Assembly: GCF_900107105.1 (NCBI RefSeq)
Contig: NZ_FNOT01000007.1
Span: forward strand, 1 to 64,000
From: Geodermatophilus africanus
Lineage (GTDB): Bacteria; Actinomycetota; Actinomycetes; Mycobacteriales; Geodermatophilaceae
Length of the DNA stretch: 64,000 bases
Reading direction: 5' to 3'
The notes beneath the pieces are model-generated. The model saw only the letters and a list, made by a program, of their open reading frames with translations, was not told the DNA's origin and ran no database searches. A program made the position numbers and the translations under genes. Numbering within the stretch: position 1 is the first letter of the stretch; the number at the start of each line of letters is the position of its first letter. Below are positions 8,638 to 16,078 of the stretch, one piece after another.

Positions 8638-8655
8638 TAGGTGAGGCTCACCTGA
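8638..8655 (-). promoter_or_regulatory. IdeR/DtxR-type iron box upstream of the siderophore-binding gene
   Basis: The sequence contains AGGTGAGGCTCACCT (8639-8653), a perfect inverted repeat about one central G. It matches the DtxR/IdeR core AGGTTAGGCTAACCT at 13 of 15 positions. It lies 17 bp before the ATG of the siderophore-binding lipoprotein gene, a good position for iron-dependent repression. Function is inferred from consensus and gene type. Confidence 0.8.
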
Positions 8656-8700
8656 CTACGTCGTCCTGGAGCGGCTCGACCCGGGTCCGCGCCGTGGCCG

Positions 8701-8724
8701 GCTGCAACGGCGCTGCAACGTTGC
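8701..8724. repeat. Tandem GCTGCAACG motif in the divergent fepB-like/coxS spacer
   Basis: GCTGCAACG occurs at 8701-8709 and 8712-8720, one helical turn apart. The second copy runs into CGTTGC, so GCAACG...CGTTGC also forms inverted arms. Two motifs on the same DNA face could be a regulator site for the cox operon. The rest of the 8656-8930 spacer shows no other gene or RNA that I can support. Confidence 0.35.
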
Positions 8725-8829
8725 CTGACTACCGCGGCCGCGGTCGCGCAAGGGGCAGAAGTCCCGCTCACGCGGGTGATCACGGGTCCCTCGGCCTGCC
8801 GGCGCGGAGTCCGGAGTGCGCACCGCCCT

Positions 8830-8850
8830 CAGGTAAGCGTGGCCTAAGTC
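8830..8850 (+). promoter_or_regulatory. Possible second, weaker IdeR-like box upstream of coxS
   Basis: AGGTAAGCGTGGCCTAA (8831-8847) agrees with AGGTTAGGCTAACCTAA at 12 of 17 positions, keeping both outer half-site cores. It lies about 85 bp upstream of coxS in a divergent spacer that also carries a strong iron box. It could be a degenerate site or chance. Confidence 0.3.
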
Positions 8851-8930
8851 ACGTGTTGCTCGACACACTCGCCAGTAGGTGGGGCCGTGCCCGACACCAC
8901 ACGCGACCCCTGCAGAGGAGCGGAGGAACG

Positions 8931-9467
8931 GTGACCCAGATCAACGTGCGGGTGGACGGGGTGACGTACACCGACGACGTCGAACCCCGGACGCTGCTGG
9001 TGCACTACCTGAGGGAGCAGCTGGGGAAGGTCGGCACCGTCATCGGGTGCGACACCAGCAACTGCGGCGCCTGCACCGTCCACCTGGACGGCTCGGCCGT
9101 GAAGTCCTGCACCGTGCTGGCCGTCCAGGCCGACGGCGGCGAAGTGACCACCATCGAGGGACTGGCTCCCCAGGGCAGCCTGCACCCGGTGCAGAAGGCC
9201 TTCCACGAGATGCACGGCCTGCAGTGCGGCTACTGCACGCCGGGGATGATCATGGCCTCGGTCGACCTGCTCAAGGAGAACCCGGACCCGAGCGACACCG
9301 AGGTCCGCGAGGGCATCGAGGGCAACCTCTGTCGATGCACCGGCTACCAGAACATCGTCCGCGCGGTTCAGCAGGCCGCCGGTGAGATGCGCGGCGCCAC
9401 CAACGGGCACGTCTCCGCGGCCGACGTCGACATCGCGGCCGCTCCGCACGTGGTCGGTCAGTCGTGA
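8931..9467 (+). CDS. coxS: CO dehydrogenase-like small subunit (2x[2Fe-2S]), CoxS
   Basis: 178 residues. The plant-type ferredoxin domain has the cluster motif [13 protein letters not shown] (about residues 43-55) and a further Cys in VKSCTVLAV. The helical second-cluster domain has [10 protein letters not shown] and [13 protein letters not shown]. This is the electron-transfer subunit of xanthine oxidase-family molybdenum hydroxylases. GTG 8931 has GGAGGAAC directly upstream. The last ~25 residues after [10 protein letters not shown] are extra and Ala-rich. The TGA is the first codon of a 72-bp repeat that leads into coxL. The order S-L-M is that of form II clusters rather than the M-S-L order of true form I CO dehydrogenase. 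Confidence 0.93.
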   Translation: MTQINVRVDGVTYTDDVEPRTLLVHYLREQLGKVGTVIGCDTSNCGACTVHLDGSAVKSCTVLAVQADGGEVTTIEGLAPQGSLHPVQKAFHEMHGLQCGYCTPGMIMASVDLLKENPDPSDTEVREGIEGNLCRCTGYQNIVRAVQQAAGEMRGATNGHVSAADVDIAAAPHVVGQS

Positions 9468-9536
9468 GCGAGCTCGCGAGCTCAGCAGTGGACACAGCAC
9501 CGTCGGGCAGCGCGCCGACGAGCGCCAGCGAGGAGG
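9465..9536 (+). repeat. 72-bp operon-junction repeat, copy A (coxS/coxL)
   Basis: Starts exactly at the TGA of coxS and ends with AGGAGG, four bases before the ATG of coxL. It aligns without gaps with 20350-20421. Shared blocks are GCGAGCTCA, GTGGACACAGCA and the long 3' block GACGAGCGCCAGCGAGGAGG. The module supplies both the stop codon and the ribosome-binding site, so it looks like a mobile or copied intercistronic linker. Confidence 0.85.
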
Positions 9537-9540
9537 CACG

Positions 9541-12036
9541 ATGACCGCCGTCGAGGACCGGCCGACCACCGAGGCGCCGGAGCGCGAGGTCGGCAAGGCC
9601 CGCCGCCGCAAGGAGGACGCCCGGCTGATCACCGGCCGGACCACCTGGACCGACAACATGGTGCTGCCGGGGATGCTGCACCTGGCCGTCGTCCGCAGCC
9701 CGGTGGCGCACGCGAAGATCAGCTCGATCGACACCAGCGTCGCGCAGGAGGCGCCGGGCGTCGTCGCCGTCCTCACCGGGCGCGACGTGGCCGACGAGCA
9801 GGGCTCGATCCCCTGCGCCTGGCCGGTCACCCCCGACATGGTCAACCCCGGCCACCCGTCGATCGCCGTGGACGAGGTCAACCACGTCGGCGAGGCCGTC
9901 GCGGTGATCGTCGCGCGCAGCAAGGCCGCCGCGCAGGACGCCGTCGAGCTGGTGGACGTCGACTACGATCTGCTGCCCGCCGTGTTGGACATGGAGGAGG
10001 CGACCGGGCAGGACCCGGACCTGTGCCACGACCACCTCGAGTCCAACCGCAGCTTCCACTTCGTCTTCGACGGCGGGGAGGCCGGCACGGGTGCCGACAC
10101 CGACCAGGTCTTCGCCGACGCCGAGGTCGTGGTCAGCCGCCGGTTCGTGCAGCAGCGGCTGATCCCGGCGTTCATGGAGCCCCGCTCGGTCGTCGTCCAG
10201 CCGCAGGGCGACAACTACACGATGTGGTCCTCGACCCAGGTGCCGCACATCCTGCGGATCATGCTGGCGATGGTCACCGGGGTGCCCGAGCACAAGCTCC
10301 GGGTCGTCGCTCCCGACGTCGGTGGCGGCTTCGGCGGCAAGCTGCAGGTGACCCCGGAGGAGGTCATCAGCCTGCTGGTGGCCCGCCGGCTCGGGAAGCC
10401 GGTCAAGTGGACCGAGACCCGCAGCGAGTCGCTGATGACGGCCCACCACGGCCGCGACCAGATCCAGTACATCGACATCGCGTCCGACCGCGAGGGCAAC
10501 GTCAAGGGCCTGCGCTGCCGGATCCTCGCCGACATGGGCGCCTACCTGCGGCTGGTCAGCCCTGGCGTCCCGGTGCTCGGCGCCTTCATGTTCAACGGCA
10601 TCTACAAGTTCGACGCCTACCGGTTCGAGTGCGACGGCGTCTTCACCAACAAGACGCCCACCGACGCCTACCGCGGCGCGGGCCGCCCCGAGGCCACGTT
10701 CGCCATCGAGCGGATCATGGACGAGCTCGCCGTCGAGCTGGGCATGGACCCGCTGGAGCTGCGCCGCAAGAACTGGATCAAGGCCGAGGAGTTCCCGTTC
10801 ACCACGGTGGCCGGGATGACCTACGACAGCGGCGACTACGAGACCGCCACGCAGCAGGCGCTCGAGCTGCTCGGCTACGACGAGCTGCGCGCGGAGCAGC
10901 AGCGCCGGCGGGAGTCGAACGACCCGGTGCAGCTGGGCATCGGCTTCTCGACCTTCACCGAGATGTGCGGCCTGGCGCCCTCCCGCGTGCTGGGCTCGCT
11001 GTCCTACGGCGCCGGCGGCTGGGAGCACGCCGCCATCCGGATGCTGCCGACCGGCAAGGTCGAGGTCGTCACCGGCTCCACCCCGCACGGGCAGGGTCAC
11101 GAGACGGCGTGGAGCCAGCTGGTCGCCGACCGGCTCGGCGTGCCGTTCGAGGACGTCGAGGTGCTGCACGGCGACACCTCGGTCGCCCCCCGCGGCCTGG
11201 ACACCTACGGCTCCCGGTCCCTGGTGGTCGGCGGGGCGGCGGTGGTCAACGCGGCCGAGAAGGTGGTGGCGAAGGCCCGCAGGGTCGCCGCGCACCTGCT
11301 CGAGGCCAGCGAGGACGACCTCGACTACACCGGCGGGAAGTTCTCCGTCCGCGGCACGCCCGGCTCGGAGGTCTCCATCCAGGAGATCGCCCTGGCCACG
11401 TTCGCGGCGCACAACTTCCCCGAGGGGGTGGAGCCCTCGATCGACGCCGACGCGACGTTCGACCCGGAGAACTTCTCCTTCCCCCACGGCACGCACGTGT
11501 GCGCCATGGAGGTCGACACCGAGACCGGCATGGTGAAGATCCGCAAGTACGCCTGCGTGGACGACGTCGGGACCATCGTCAACCCGCTCATCGTCGAGGG
11601 TCAGGTGCACGGCGGGCTGGCGCAGGGCATCGCGCAGGCGCTGTTCGAGGAGGCCGTCTACGACGCCGACGGCAACCTCACCACCGGCACCTTCGTCGAC
11701 TACCTGGTCCCGTCGGCGGCCGACCTGCCGCACTTCGACACCGGCAACACGGTGCACGAGGCGCCGGGCAACCCGATCGGCGCGAAGGGCGTGGGGGAGG
11801 CCGGCTGCATCGCCAGCACCCCGGCGGTCGTCAACGCCGCGCTGGACGCCGTCCGTCACCTCGGGGTGCGCGACATCCGGATGCCGCTGACGCCCGAGCG
11901 GGTCTGGCGGGCGCTGCACGACGGCGGTGACGGCGGCGACCGTGCCACCGCCGGCACCAACGCCTATGGCGGGGCGCAGACCGAGACCACCGCCGGCGTC
12001 TCCACCCCGCAGTCCGCTCTCGGAGGTGACCGGTGA
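9541..12036 (+). CDS. coxL: Form II CO dehydrogenase-like large subunit (molybdopterin), CoxL
   Basis: 831 residues of the xanthine-oxidase-family molybdenum subunit. Visible sites are GGGFGGK (about residue 260), the active-site loop AYRGAGR (about 375) and the catalytic Glu in KGVGEAG (about 750). AYRGAGR defines form II (CoxL-like). Proven aerobic CO dehydrogenases of form I have AYxCSFR with the S-selanyl-Cys-bound Cu. CO oxidation is therefore not assured; form II enzymes may act on other carbonyls, aldehydes or heterocycles. The C-terminal ~40 residues are a Gly/Thr/Ala-rich extension. Translation starts behind the repeat-borne AGGAGG. It forms an operon with coxS, coxM and coxG. Confidence 0.92.
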   Translation: MTAVEDRPTTEAPEREVGKARRRKEDARLITGRTTWTDNMVLPGMLHLAVVRSPVAHAKISSIDTSVAQEAPGVVAVLTGRDVADEQGSIPCAWPVTPDMVNPGHPSIAVDEVNHVGEAVAVIVARSKAAAQDAVELVDVDYDLLPAVLDMEEATGQDPDLCHDHLESNRSFHFVFDGGEAGTGADTDQVFADAEVVVSRRFVQQRLIPAFMEPRSVVVQPQGDNYTMWSSTQVPHILRIMLAMVTGVPEHKLRVVAPDVGGGFGGKLQVTPEEVISLLVARRLGKPVKWTETRSESLMTAHHGRDQIQYIDIASDREGNVKGLRCRILADMGAYLRLVSPGVPVLGAFMFNGIYKFDAYRFECDGVFTNKTPTDAYRGAGRPEATFAIERIMDELAVELGMDPLELRRKNWIKAEEFPFTTVAGMTYDSGDYETATQQALELLGYDELRAEQQRRRESNDPVQLGIGFSTFTEMCGLAPSRVLGSLSYGAGGWEHAAIRMLPTGKVEVVTGSTPHGQGHETAWSQLVADRLGVPFEDVEVLHGDTSVAPRGLDTYGSRSLVVGGAAVVNAAEKVVAKARRVAAHLLEASEDDLDYTGGKFSVRGTPGSEVSIQEIALATFAAHNFPEGVEPSIDADATFDPENFSFPHGTHVCAMEVDTETGMVKIRKYACVDDVGTIVNPLIVEGQVHGGLAQGIAQALFEEAVYDADGNLTTGTFVDYLVPSAADLPHFDTGNTVHEAPGNPIGAKGVGEAGCIASTPAVVNAALDAVRHLGVRDIRMPLTPERVWRALHDGGDGGDRATAGTNAYGGAQTETTAGVSTPQSALGGDR

Positions 12037-12065
12037 TCCCGCCGGGGCGACAGGGGAGACGAGCC

Positions 12066-12098
12066 ATGACCGGTGACGACGAAGGAGTCGAGCCATGA
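12066..12098 (+). CDS. Possible 10-codon leader ORF coupled to coxM
   Basis: ATG 12066 follows GGGGAGACGAGCC, a good ribosome-binding site. It encodes MTGDDEGVEP, and its TGA overlaps the coxM ATG (ATGA). The sequence GAGCCATGA also recurs at both ends, so a small duplication may have created it. It may couple coxL and coxM translation or be accidental. Confidence 0.3.
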   Translation: MTGDDEGVEP

Positions 12099-12952
12099 TC
12101 CCCGCTGCGTTCGAGTACGCCCGTCCCACCACCGTCGACGAGGCCCTCCAGGCCATCGCCGCAGGTGGGGACGACGTGAAGGTCCTCGCCGGTGGCCAGT
12201 CGCTGATCCCGGTCATGCGGCTGCGGCTGGCCGCACCGGAGACGGTGGTCGACCTGGGCCGCGTCGCCGAGCTGCGGGGCGTCCGGGACGACGGCGACGC
12301 CATCGTCATCGGGGCCATGACGACGCACCACGACGTCATGACCGACCCGCTGGTGCAGCAGTACGCGCCGCTCATCGCCGAGGCGACCGAGACGGTGGCC
12401 GACCGGCAGGTCCGCGCCCGCGGCACCTTCGGCGGAGCGCTGGTGCACGCCGACCCGGCCGGCGACCTGCCGGCGGTGGCCCTCGCCCTGGACGCGGAGT
12501 TCGTCATCGCCGGCCTCGAGGGGCGGCGCACGGTGTCCGCGGGGGAGTTCTTCGTCGACTACCTGACCACCGCGGTGGAGGAGGGGGAGCTCCTCGTCGA
12601 GATCCGCGTCCCCAAGCTGGCCGGTGAGTGGGGGATGCGCTACGAGAAGTTCAACCGCGTGGCCCAGGCGTGGTCGATCGTGGCGGTGGCCGCGGTCGTC
12701 CGGCGGGAGAACGGGCACATCGCCGAGGCGCGCATCGGGCTGACCAACATGGGCAGCACGCCGCTGCGGGCGACCGCGGTGGAGGCCGCGCTGGCCGGTG
12801 CACAGGCCAGCCCCGAGACGATCGCCGCGGCGGCGCGGTCGGCCGCCGAGGGGACCTCCCCGAGCAGCGACCTCAACGCCCAGGCCGACTACCGGGAACA
12901 CCTGGCGCAGGTGCTCACTCGTCGCGCGGTGACCGCGGCGGCGGGACTGTAG
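12095..12952 (+). CDS. coxM: CO dehydrogenase-like FAD subunit, CoxM
   Basis: 285 residues of the FAD-binding medium subunit. The flavin motif appears as AGGQSLIPVMRLRL (about residues 31-44), and the second motif as TFGGALVHADPAGDLPA. The C-terminal CO_deh_flav_C domain follows from YEKFNRVAQAWSIV. It takes electrons from CoxS and passes them to the respiratory chain. ATG 12095 has AAGGAG ten bases upstream. Between it and coxG lies a palindromic element (12956-13012) that could attenuate transcription into coxG. Confidence 0.93.
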   Translation: MIPAAFEYARPTTVDEALQAIAAGGDDVKVLAGGQSLIPVMRLRLAAPETVVDLGRVAELRGVRDDGDAIVIGAMTTHHDVMTDPLVQQYAPLIAEATETVADRQVRARGTFGGALVHADPAGDLPAVALALDAEFVIAGLEGRRTVSAGEFFVDYLTTAVEEGELLVEIRVPKLAGEWGMRYEKFNRVAQAWSIVAVAAVVRRENGHIAEARIGLTNMGSTPLRATAVEAALAGAQASPETIAAAARSAAEGTSPSSDLNAQADYREHLAQVLTRRAVTAAAGL

Positions 12953-12955
12953 CTT

Positions 12956-13012
12956 GAAGAACCCCGTCCTCCCCACCCCTCGCAGGCTCGAGGCGGTGCC
13001 CTGGACGGGGCC
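12956..13012 (+). repeat. Palindromic hairpin element inside the cox operon, arm type CCCCGTCC
   Basis: Begins three bases after the coxM TAG. Outer arms CCCCGTCC/GGACGGGG pair perfectly; inner CCTCG/CGAGG closes a short loop. It is the only full copy located between two same-strand genes that belong together, so it may set the coxM:coxG expression ratio. Confidence 0.85.
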
Positions 13013-13082
13013 GCGCCCGGATCGGCCGGCCTACCCCGCGGGGGGCGGGCCGGCCGGATTCCGCATCCTCGGAGGTAGCACC

Positions 13083-14006
13083 GTGAAGTTGGAGAACTCG
13101 TTCACCGTCCCCGTGCCGATCGACGAAGCCTGGCGGGTGCTGCTGGACATCGAGCGGATCGCGCCGTGCATGCCCGGCGCCGCCCTCGACTCGGTCACCG
13201 GTGACGACTTCACCGGCCGGGTCAAGGTCAAGCTCGGCCCGATCAACCTCACCTACCAGGGAAAGGCTTCCTTCGTCGAGAAGGACGCTGACGCGCACCG
13301 GGCGGTCATCGACGGCCGCGGCAAGGACCAGCGCGGCAACGGCACCGCGGCCGCGCTCATCACCGCGCAGCTGAAGGCCGAGGGCGACACCACGCGGGTC
13401 GACGTCCTGACCGACCTGAACATCACCGGTCGGCCGGCGCAGTTCGGCCGCGGCGTCATGACCGACGTCGGCAACAAGCTGCTCGGCCAGTTCGCCGACA
13501 AGCTCGCCGCCCAATTGGCCTCCGGCGACGCGGGGGCGACGGTCGCGGCCGCTCCCGCACCGGCGAAGAAGGCGACGCCGGCGAAGAAGGCCGCGGCCAC
13601 CGCGGCCGGCGTGGCCGAGGAGGTCGCCGCCTCCGCCGAGCAGGTGCCGGGGGACAGCGCCGCGGCGGCGAAGACCCGCACGACCGCGGCCGCGGCGAAG
13701 AAGACCGCCGCTGCCACGGCCGACCGGGCGGCTGCGCCGGCCGCCGACGACACCATGCCGGCCACGGCCGTCGCCGCCCCGGGGGCGACGGACACCGTGC
13801 CGGCCGCCGCCGTTCCCGTCCCGGCAGCGACGACTCCGGCGACCCCGGCGGCTCGGGCGTCGGGTCCCGAGCACGCCGAGCCCGAGCCGATCGACCTGCT
13901 CGAGGTCGCCGGCGGCGCCGCGCTGACCCGCTACGCCGCGCCGCTGGCCGGTGCCGCGGTGCTGCTGCTGGTCGTCACGCTGGTCGTGCGGCGCCGGCGC
14001 CGCTGA
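13083..14006 (+). CDS. coxG: CoxG-like SRPBCC protein with a long low-complexity tail and C-terminal membrane anchor
   Basis: 307 residues. Residues 1-150 are a CoxG/SRPBCC domain (KLENSFTVPVPIDEAW, MPGAALDSVTGDDFTG, DLNITGRPAQFGRGVM). CoxG helps recruit CO dehydrogenase to the membrane in other bacteria, and a quinone-carrier role has been reported for a mycobacterial CoxG. Residues ~155-280 are Ala/Pro/Lys/Thr-rich. A single hydrophobic helix (AGAAVLLLVVTLVV) and Arg-rich end finish the protein. GTG 13083 follows GGAGGTAGCACC. The 3' end overlaps the convergent hydrolase gene by 32 bp. Confidence 0.88.
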   Translation: MKLENSFTVPVPIDEAWRVLLDIERIAPCMPGAALDSVTGDDFTGRVKVKLGPINLTYQGKASFVEKDADAHRAVIDGRGKDQRGNGTAAALITAQLKAEGDTTRVDVLTDLNITGRPAQFGRGVMTDVGNKLLGQFADKLAAQLASGDAGATVAAAPAPAKKATPAKKAAATAAGVAEEVAASAEQVPGDSAAAAKTRTTAAAAKKTAAATADRAAAPAADDTMPATAVAAPGATDTVPAAAVPVPAATTPATPAARASGPEHAEPEPIDLLEVAGGAALTRYAAPLAGAAVLLLVVTLVVRRRRR

Positions 14007-14652
14007 CGCCCGCGGGGTCGCCGGGGGAGACCTCGGCGACCCCGGCCAGCCAGTCGACGGCGGCCAGCGCGACCACGTCCGGGGACCGGGTGAGCGCGTG
14101 GTCCCCGGGGACGGCGTAGAGCGAGGCCCCGGGCCGTCCGGTCAGCACCGCGGCGAGCTCCTCGGGGCGGCCGAGCGCGTCCCGCTCGCCCTGCACGACG
14201 CCCAGCGGCACCTCGACGGCGGTCAGCTCGCCGGCGCGGCTGCGCTCCGGCCGGCCCGGCGGGTGCAGCGGGAAGGCCAGGCACAGCACGCCGTCCGCCC
14301 CGAGCGCGGCCGCCGTCCGGCAGGCCACCCGGGCGCCGGCGCTGCGGCCGCCCAGCACCAGCCGCCCGGTGAGCCGGCCGTCGTCCCGCAGCGCGGCGAG
14401 CACCGCCGTCCAGCCCTCGTCCAGCCGGGGCGGCGCCGGCGCGATCCGCCTCCCCGCCACCCGCCAGGGCTGCTCGACGCCCAGCACCCGCCAGCCAGCC
14501 GCGGCGGCGTCGGCGGTGACCGCGGTCAGGTCGGCCGACCCGATGCCGCCGCCCGCGCCGTGGCCGAGCACCAGCGTGCCGACTGTGGCGCCCGCGGGCT
14601 CGGTGACGGTGACCCGCGCCGGGCCGAGCGGGGTGTCGACGTCCCGGGTCAC
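13975..14652 (-). CDS. Alpha/beta hydrolase, KANL3/Tex30 (dienelactone-hydrolase-like) type
   Basis: 225 residues. The start has LVLGHGAGGGI, the oxyanion segment of the family, then the nucleophile elbow GGRSAGARVA (about residue 103). Near the end VPGDHALTR supplies the catalytic His. Substrate unknown. The start overlaps the upstream haloacid-dehalogenase stop by four bases, so it is the last gene of a DedA-HAD-hydrolase minus-strand operon. Its 3' end overlaps coxG. Confidence 0.82.
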   Translation of the reverse strand: MTRDVDTPLGPARVTVTEPAGATVGTLVLGHGAGGGIGSADLTAVTADAAAAGWRVLGVEQPWRVAGRRIAPAPPRLDEGWTAVLAALRDDGRLTGRLVLGGRSAGARVACRTAAALGADGVLCLAFPLHPPGRPERSRAGELTAVEVPLGVVQGERDALGRPEELAAVLTGRPGASLYAVPGDHALTRSPDVVALAAVDWLAGVAEVSPGDPAGVSGAGAARPA

Positions 14653-15344
14653 GCCGGGGGCAGCGCGAGCAGCGCGTCCACCGCGCCGGCGAGGTCACCC
14701 GCCACCAGAGCGGCGGGGTCGTAGACGGCCGGGTAGGTGCGCTCGCTGCGCGGGAACCAGGCCGCGGTCAGACCGGCCCGCAGCGCCCCGTGGACGTCCC
14801 AGCCGTGCGATGCGACCAGTGCCAGCCGCGCCGGCTCGACGTCGCAGACCCCGGCCGCCCAGAGGTAGACCTCGCGGGCCGGCTTCCACGCCCGGATCAC
14901 CTCGCTGGACAGCGAGCGCTCCACCAGCGGGCTCACCCCGCCGCGCTCCAGCCCGGCCTCGGCGACGCCGGGGGAGCCGTGGGTCAGCGTCACCACCCGG
15001 ACGCCGGCCTGGACCAGCCGGCGCAGCGCGGGCTCGACGTCGGGGTGCGGGGCGAGCTCGAGGAAGGTGTCGGCCACCCGCGACCGGTCGGCGTCCCCCA
15101 GGTCGGTGCCCTGGGCGAGCGCGGCGTCGAACGCCTCGCGGAAGCGGCACCAGGTGCCCGCCGTCGCGGCGGCGAAGCCGGTGAGCAGGGTGCGGGAGAA
15201 GACGGCGGGCAGCAGGTCGGCCGGCTGCCCGAGCTCGACCAGCGCGGCGCGCACCGGGGCCAGGTCGAGCAGCGTCTCGTTGACGTCGAAGGCGACGACG
15301 GTGGGGCGGGTGGCCGGCACGGCGTCGGGGCGCAGCGCGCTCAC
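14649..15344 (-). CDS. Haloacid dehalogenase type II (HAD superfamily)
   Basis: 231 residues. Motif I is FDVNETLLDL with nucleophile Asp about residue 20. Motif II is TLTHGS, and motif III has the Lys in IRAWKPAREVY. Motif IV appears as VASHGWDVHGA. This matches 2-haloacid dehalogenase-type hydrolases, which replace halogen with hydroxyl on 2-haloalkanoic acids; related proteins are phosphatases. Start GTG 15344 overlaps the DedA stop (GTGA), and its own end overlaps the hydrolase start, giving a tightly coupled operon. Confidence 0.85.
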   Translation of the reverse strand: MSALRPDAVPATRPTVVAFDVNETLLDLAPVRAALVELGQPADLLPAVFSRTLLTGFAAATAGTWCRFREAFDAALAQGTDLGDADRSRVADTFLELAPHPDVEPALRRLVQAGVRVVTLTHGSPGVAEAGLERGGVSPLVERSLSSEVIRAWKPAREVYLWAAGVCDVEPARLALVASHGWDVHGALRAGLTAAWFPRSERTYPAVYDPAALVAGDLAGAVDALLALPPA

Positions 15345-16015
15345 GCCGACCGGCTCTCGTCGCTGCCGGCGCGGCGGGCCTGCCGGTGCCGGCGGACGTC
15401 CCGGTAGCGCTTGTAGATCAGGTAGCCGATGCCCAGGGCGAACGCGGCGACGACGGCGTAGTCCAGGTACTTGAGGTTGGCCTGCACGAAGTCGCCGGCC
15501 GCGACGCCCAGGCCGATGAGCACGCTGTTCCAGACCAGGCTGCCCGCGGCGGAGTAGGCGACGAACTGGGCGAAGGGCATGCGCACGACCCCGGCGGGGA
15601 CGGAGATGAAGCTGCGCACGATCGGCACCATCCGGCCGAAGAACACCGCCGAGCGCCCGTGCCGCTCGAACCAGGCGAAGGTCTTGTCGACGTCCTCGGT
15701 CTCCACCAGCGGCAGCCGGTCGAGGAAGGCGTGGGAGCGGCGCGGGCCCAGCGCCCGGCCGACGTGGTAGAAGAAGACCGCGCCCAGGATCGACCCGAGG
15801 GTGGCGAACAGGACCACCGGGACGATCTCGAGCCGGCCGTCGTTGATGAGCACCCCGGCCAGGCCCAGCACCGCCTCGCTGGGGATGGGCGGGATGACCG
15901 TCTCCAGCAGGATGGCGAAGCCGACGCCCACGGCGCCGAGTCGCTCCACCATGTCGAGCAGGAAGCCGGTGATGCCGCCCTGGTCGGAGGAGGCCGCGGC
16001 GGCGAGGGAGGACAT
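15341..16015 (-). CDS. DedA/SNARE-associated (VTT domain) membrane protein
   Basis: 224 residues with about five hydrophobic segments. The family signature is visible as ETVIPPIPSEAVLGLAG and in the FFGRMVPIVRSFISVPAGVVRM block with its conserved Arg residues. DedA proteins are proton-dependent membrane proteins linked to lipid-carrier recycling. The C-terminus is basic (YKRYRDVRRHRQARR). It is the first gene of a three-gene minus-strand operon and diverges from the amidohydrolase gene across 63 bp. Confidence 0.88.
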   Translation of the reverse strand: MSSLAAAASSDQGGITGFLLDMVERLGAVGVGFAILLETVIPPIPSEAVLGLAGVLINDGRLEIVPVVLFATLGSILGAVFFYHVGRALGPRRSHAFLDRLPLVETEDVDKTFAWFERHGRSAVFFGRMVPIVRSFISVPAGVVRMPFAQFVAYSAAGSLVWNSVLIGLGVAAGDFVQANLKYLDYAVVAAFALGIGYLIYKRYRDVRRHRQARRAGSDESRSA

Positions 16016-16078
16016 GCACCCACGGTAACGGCGTGCTCCGGGCGGCACCTGCCAGTCGCGGGGGTAGGTTCGCCACCC

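Noticed and set aside
9541..12036. Form I (bona fide) CO dehydrogenase
   Set aside because: The active-site loop is AYRGAGR and not AYxCSFR.
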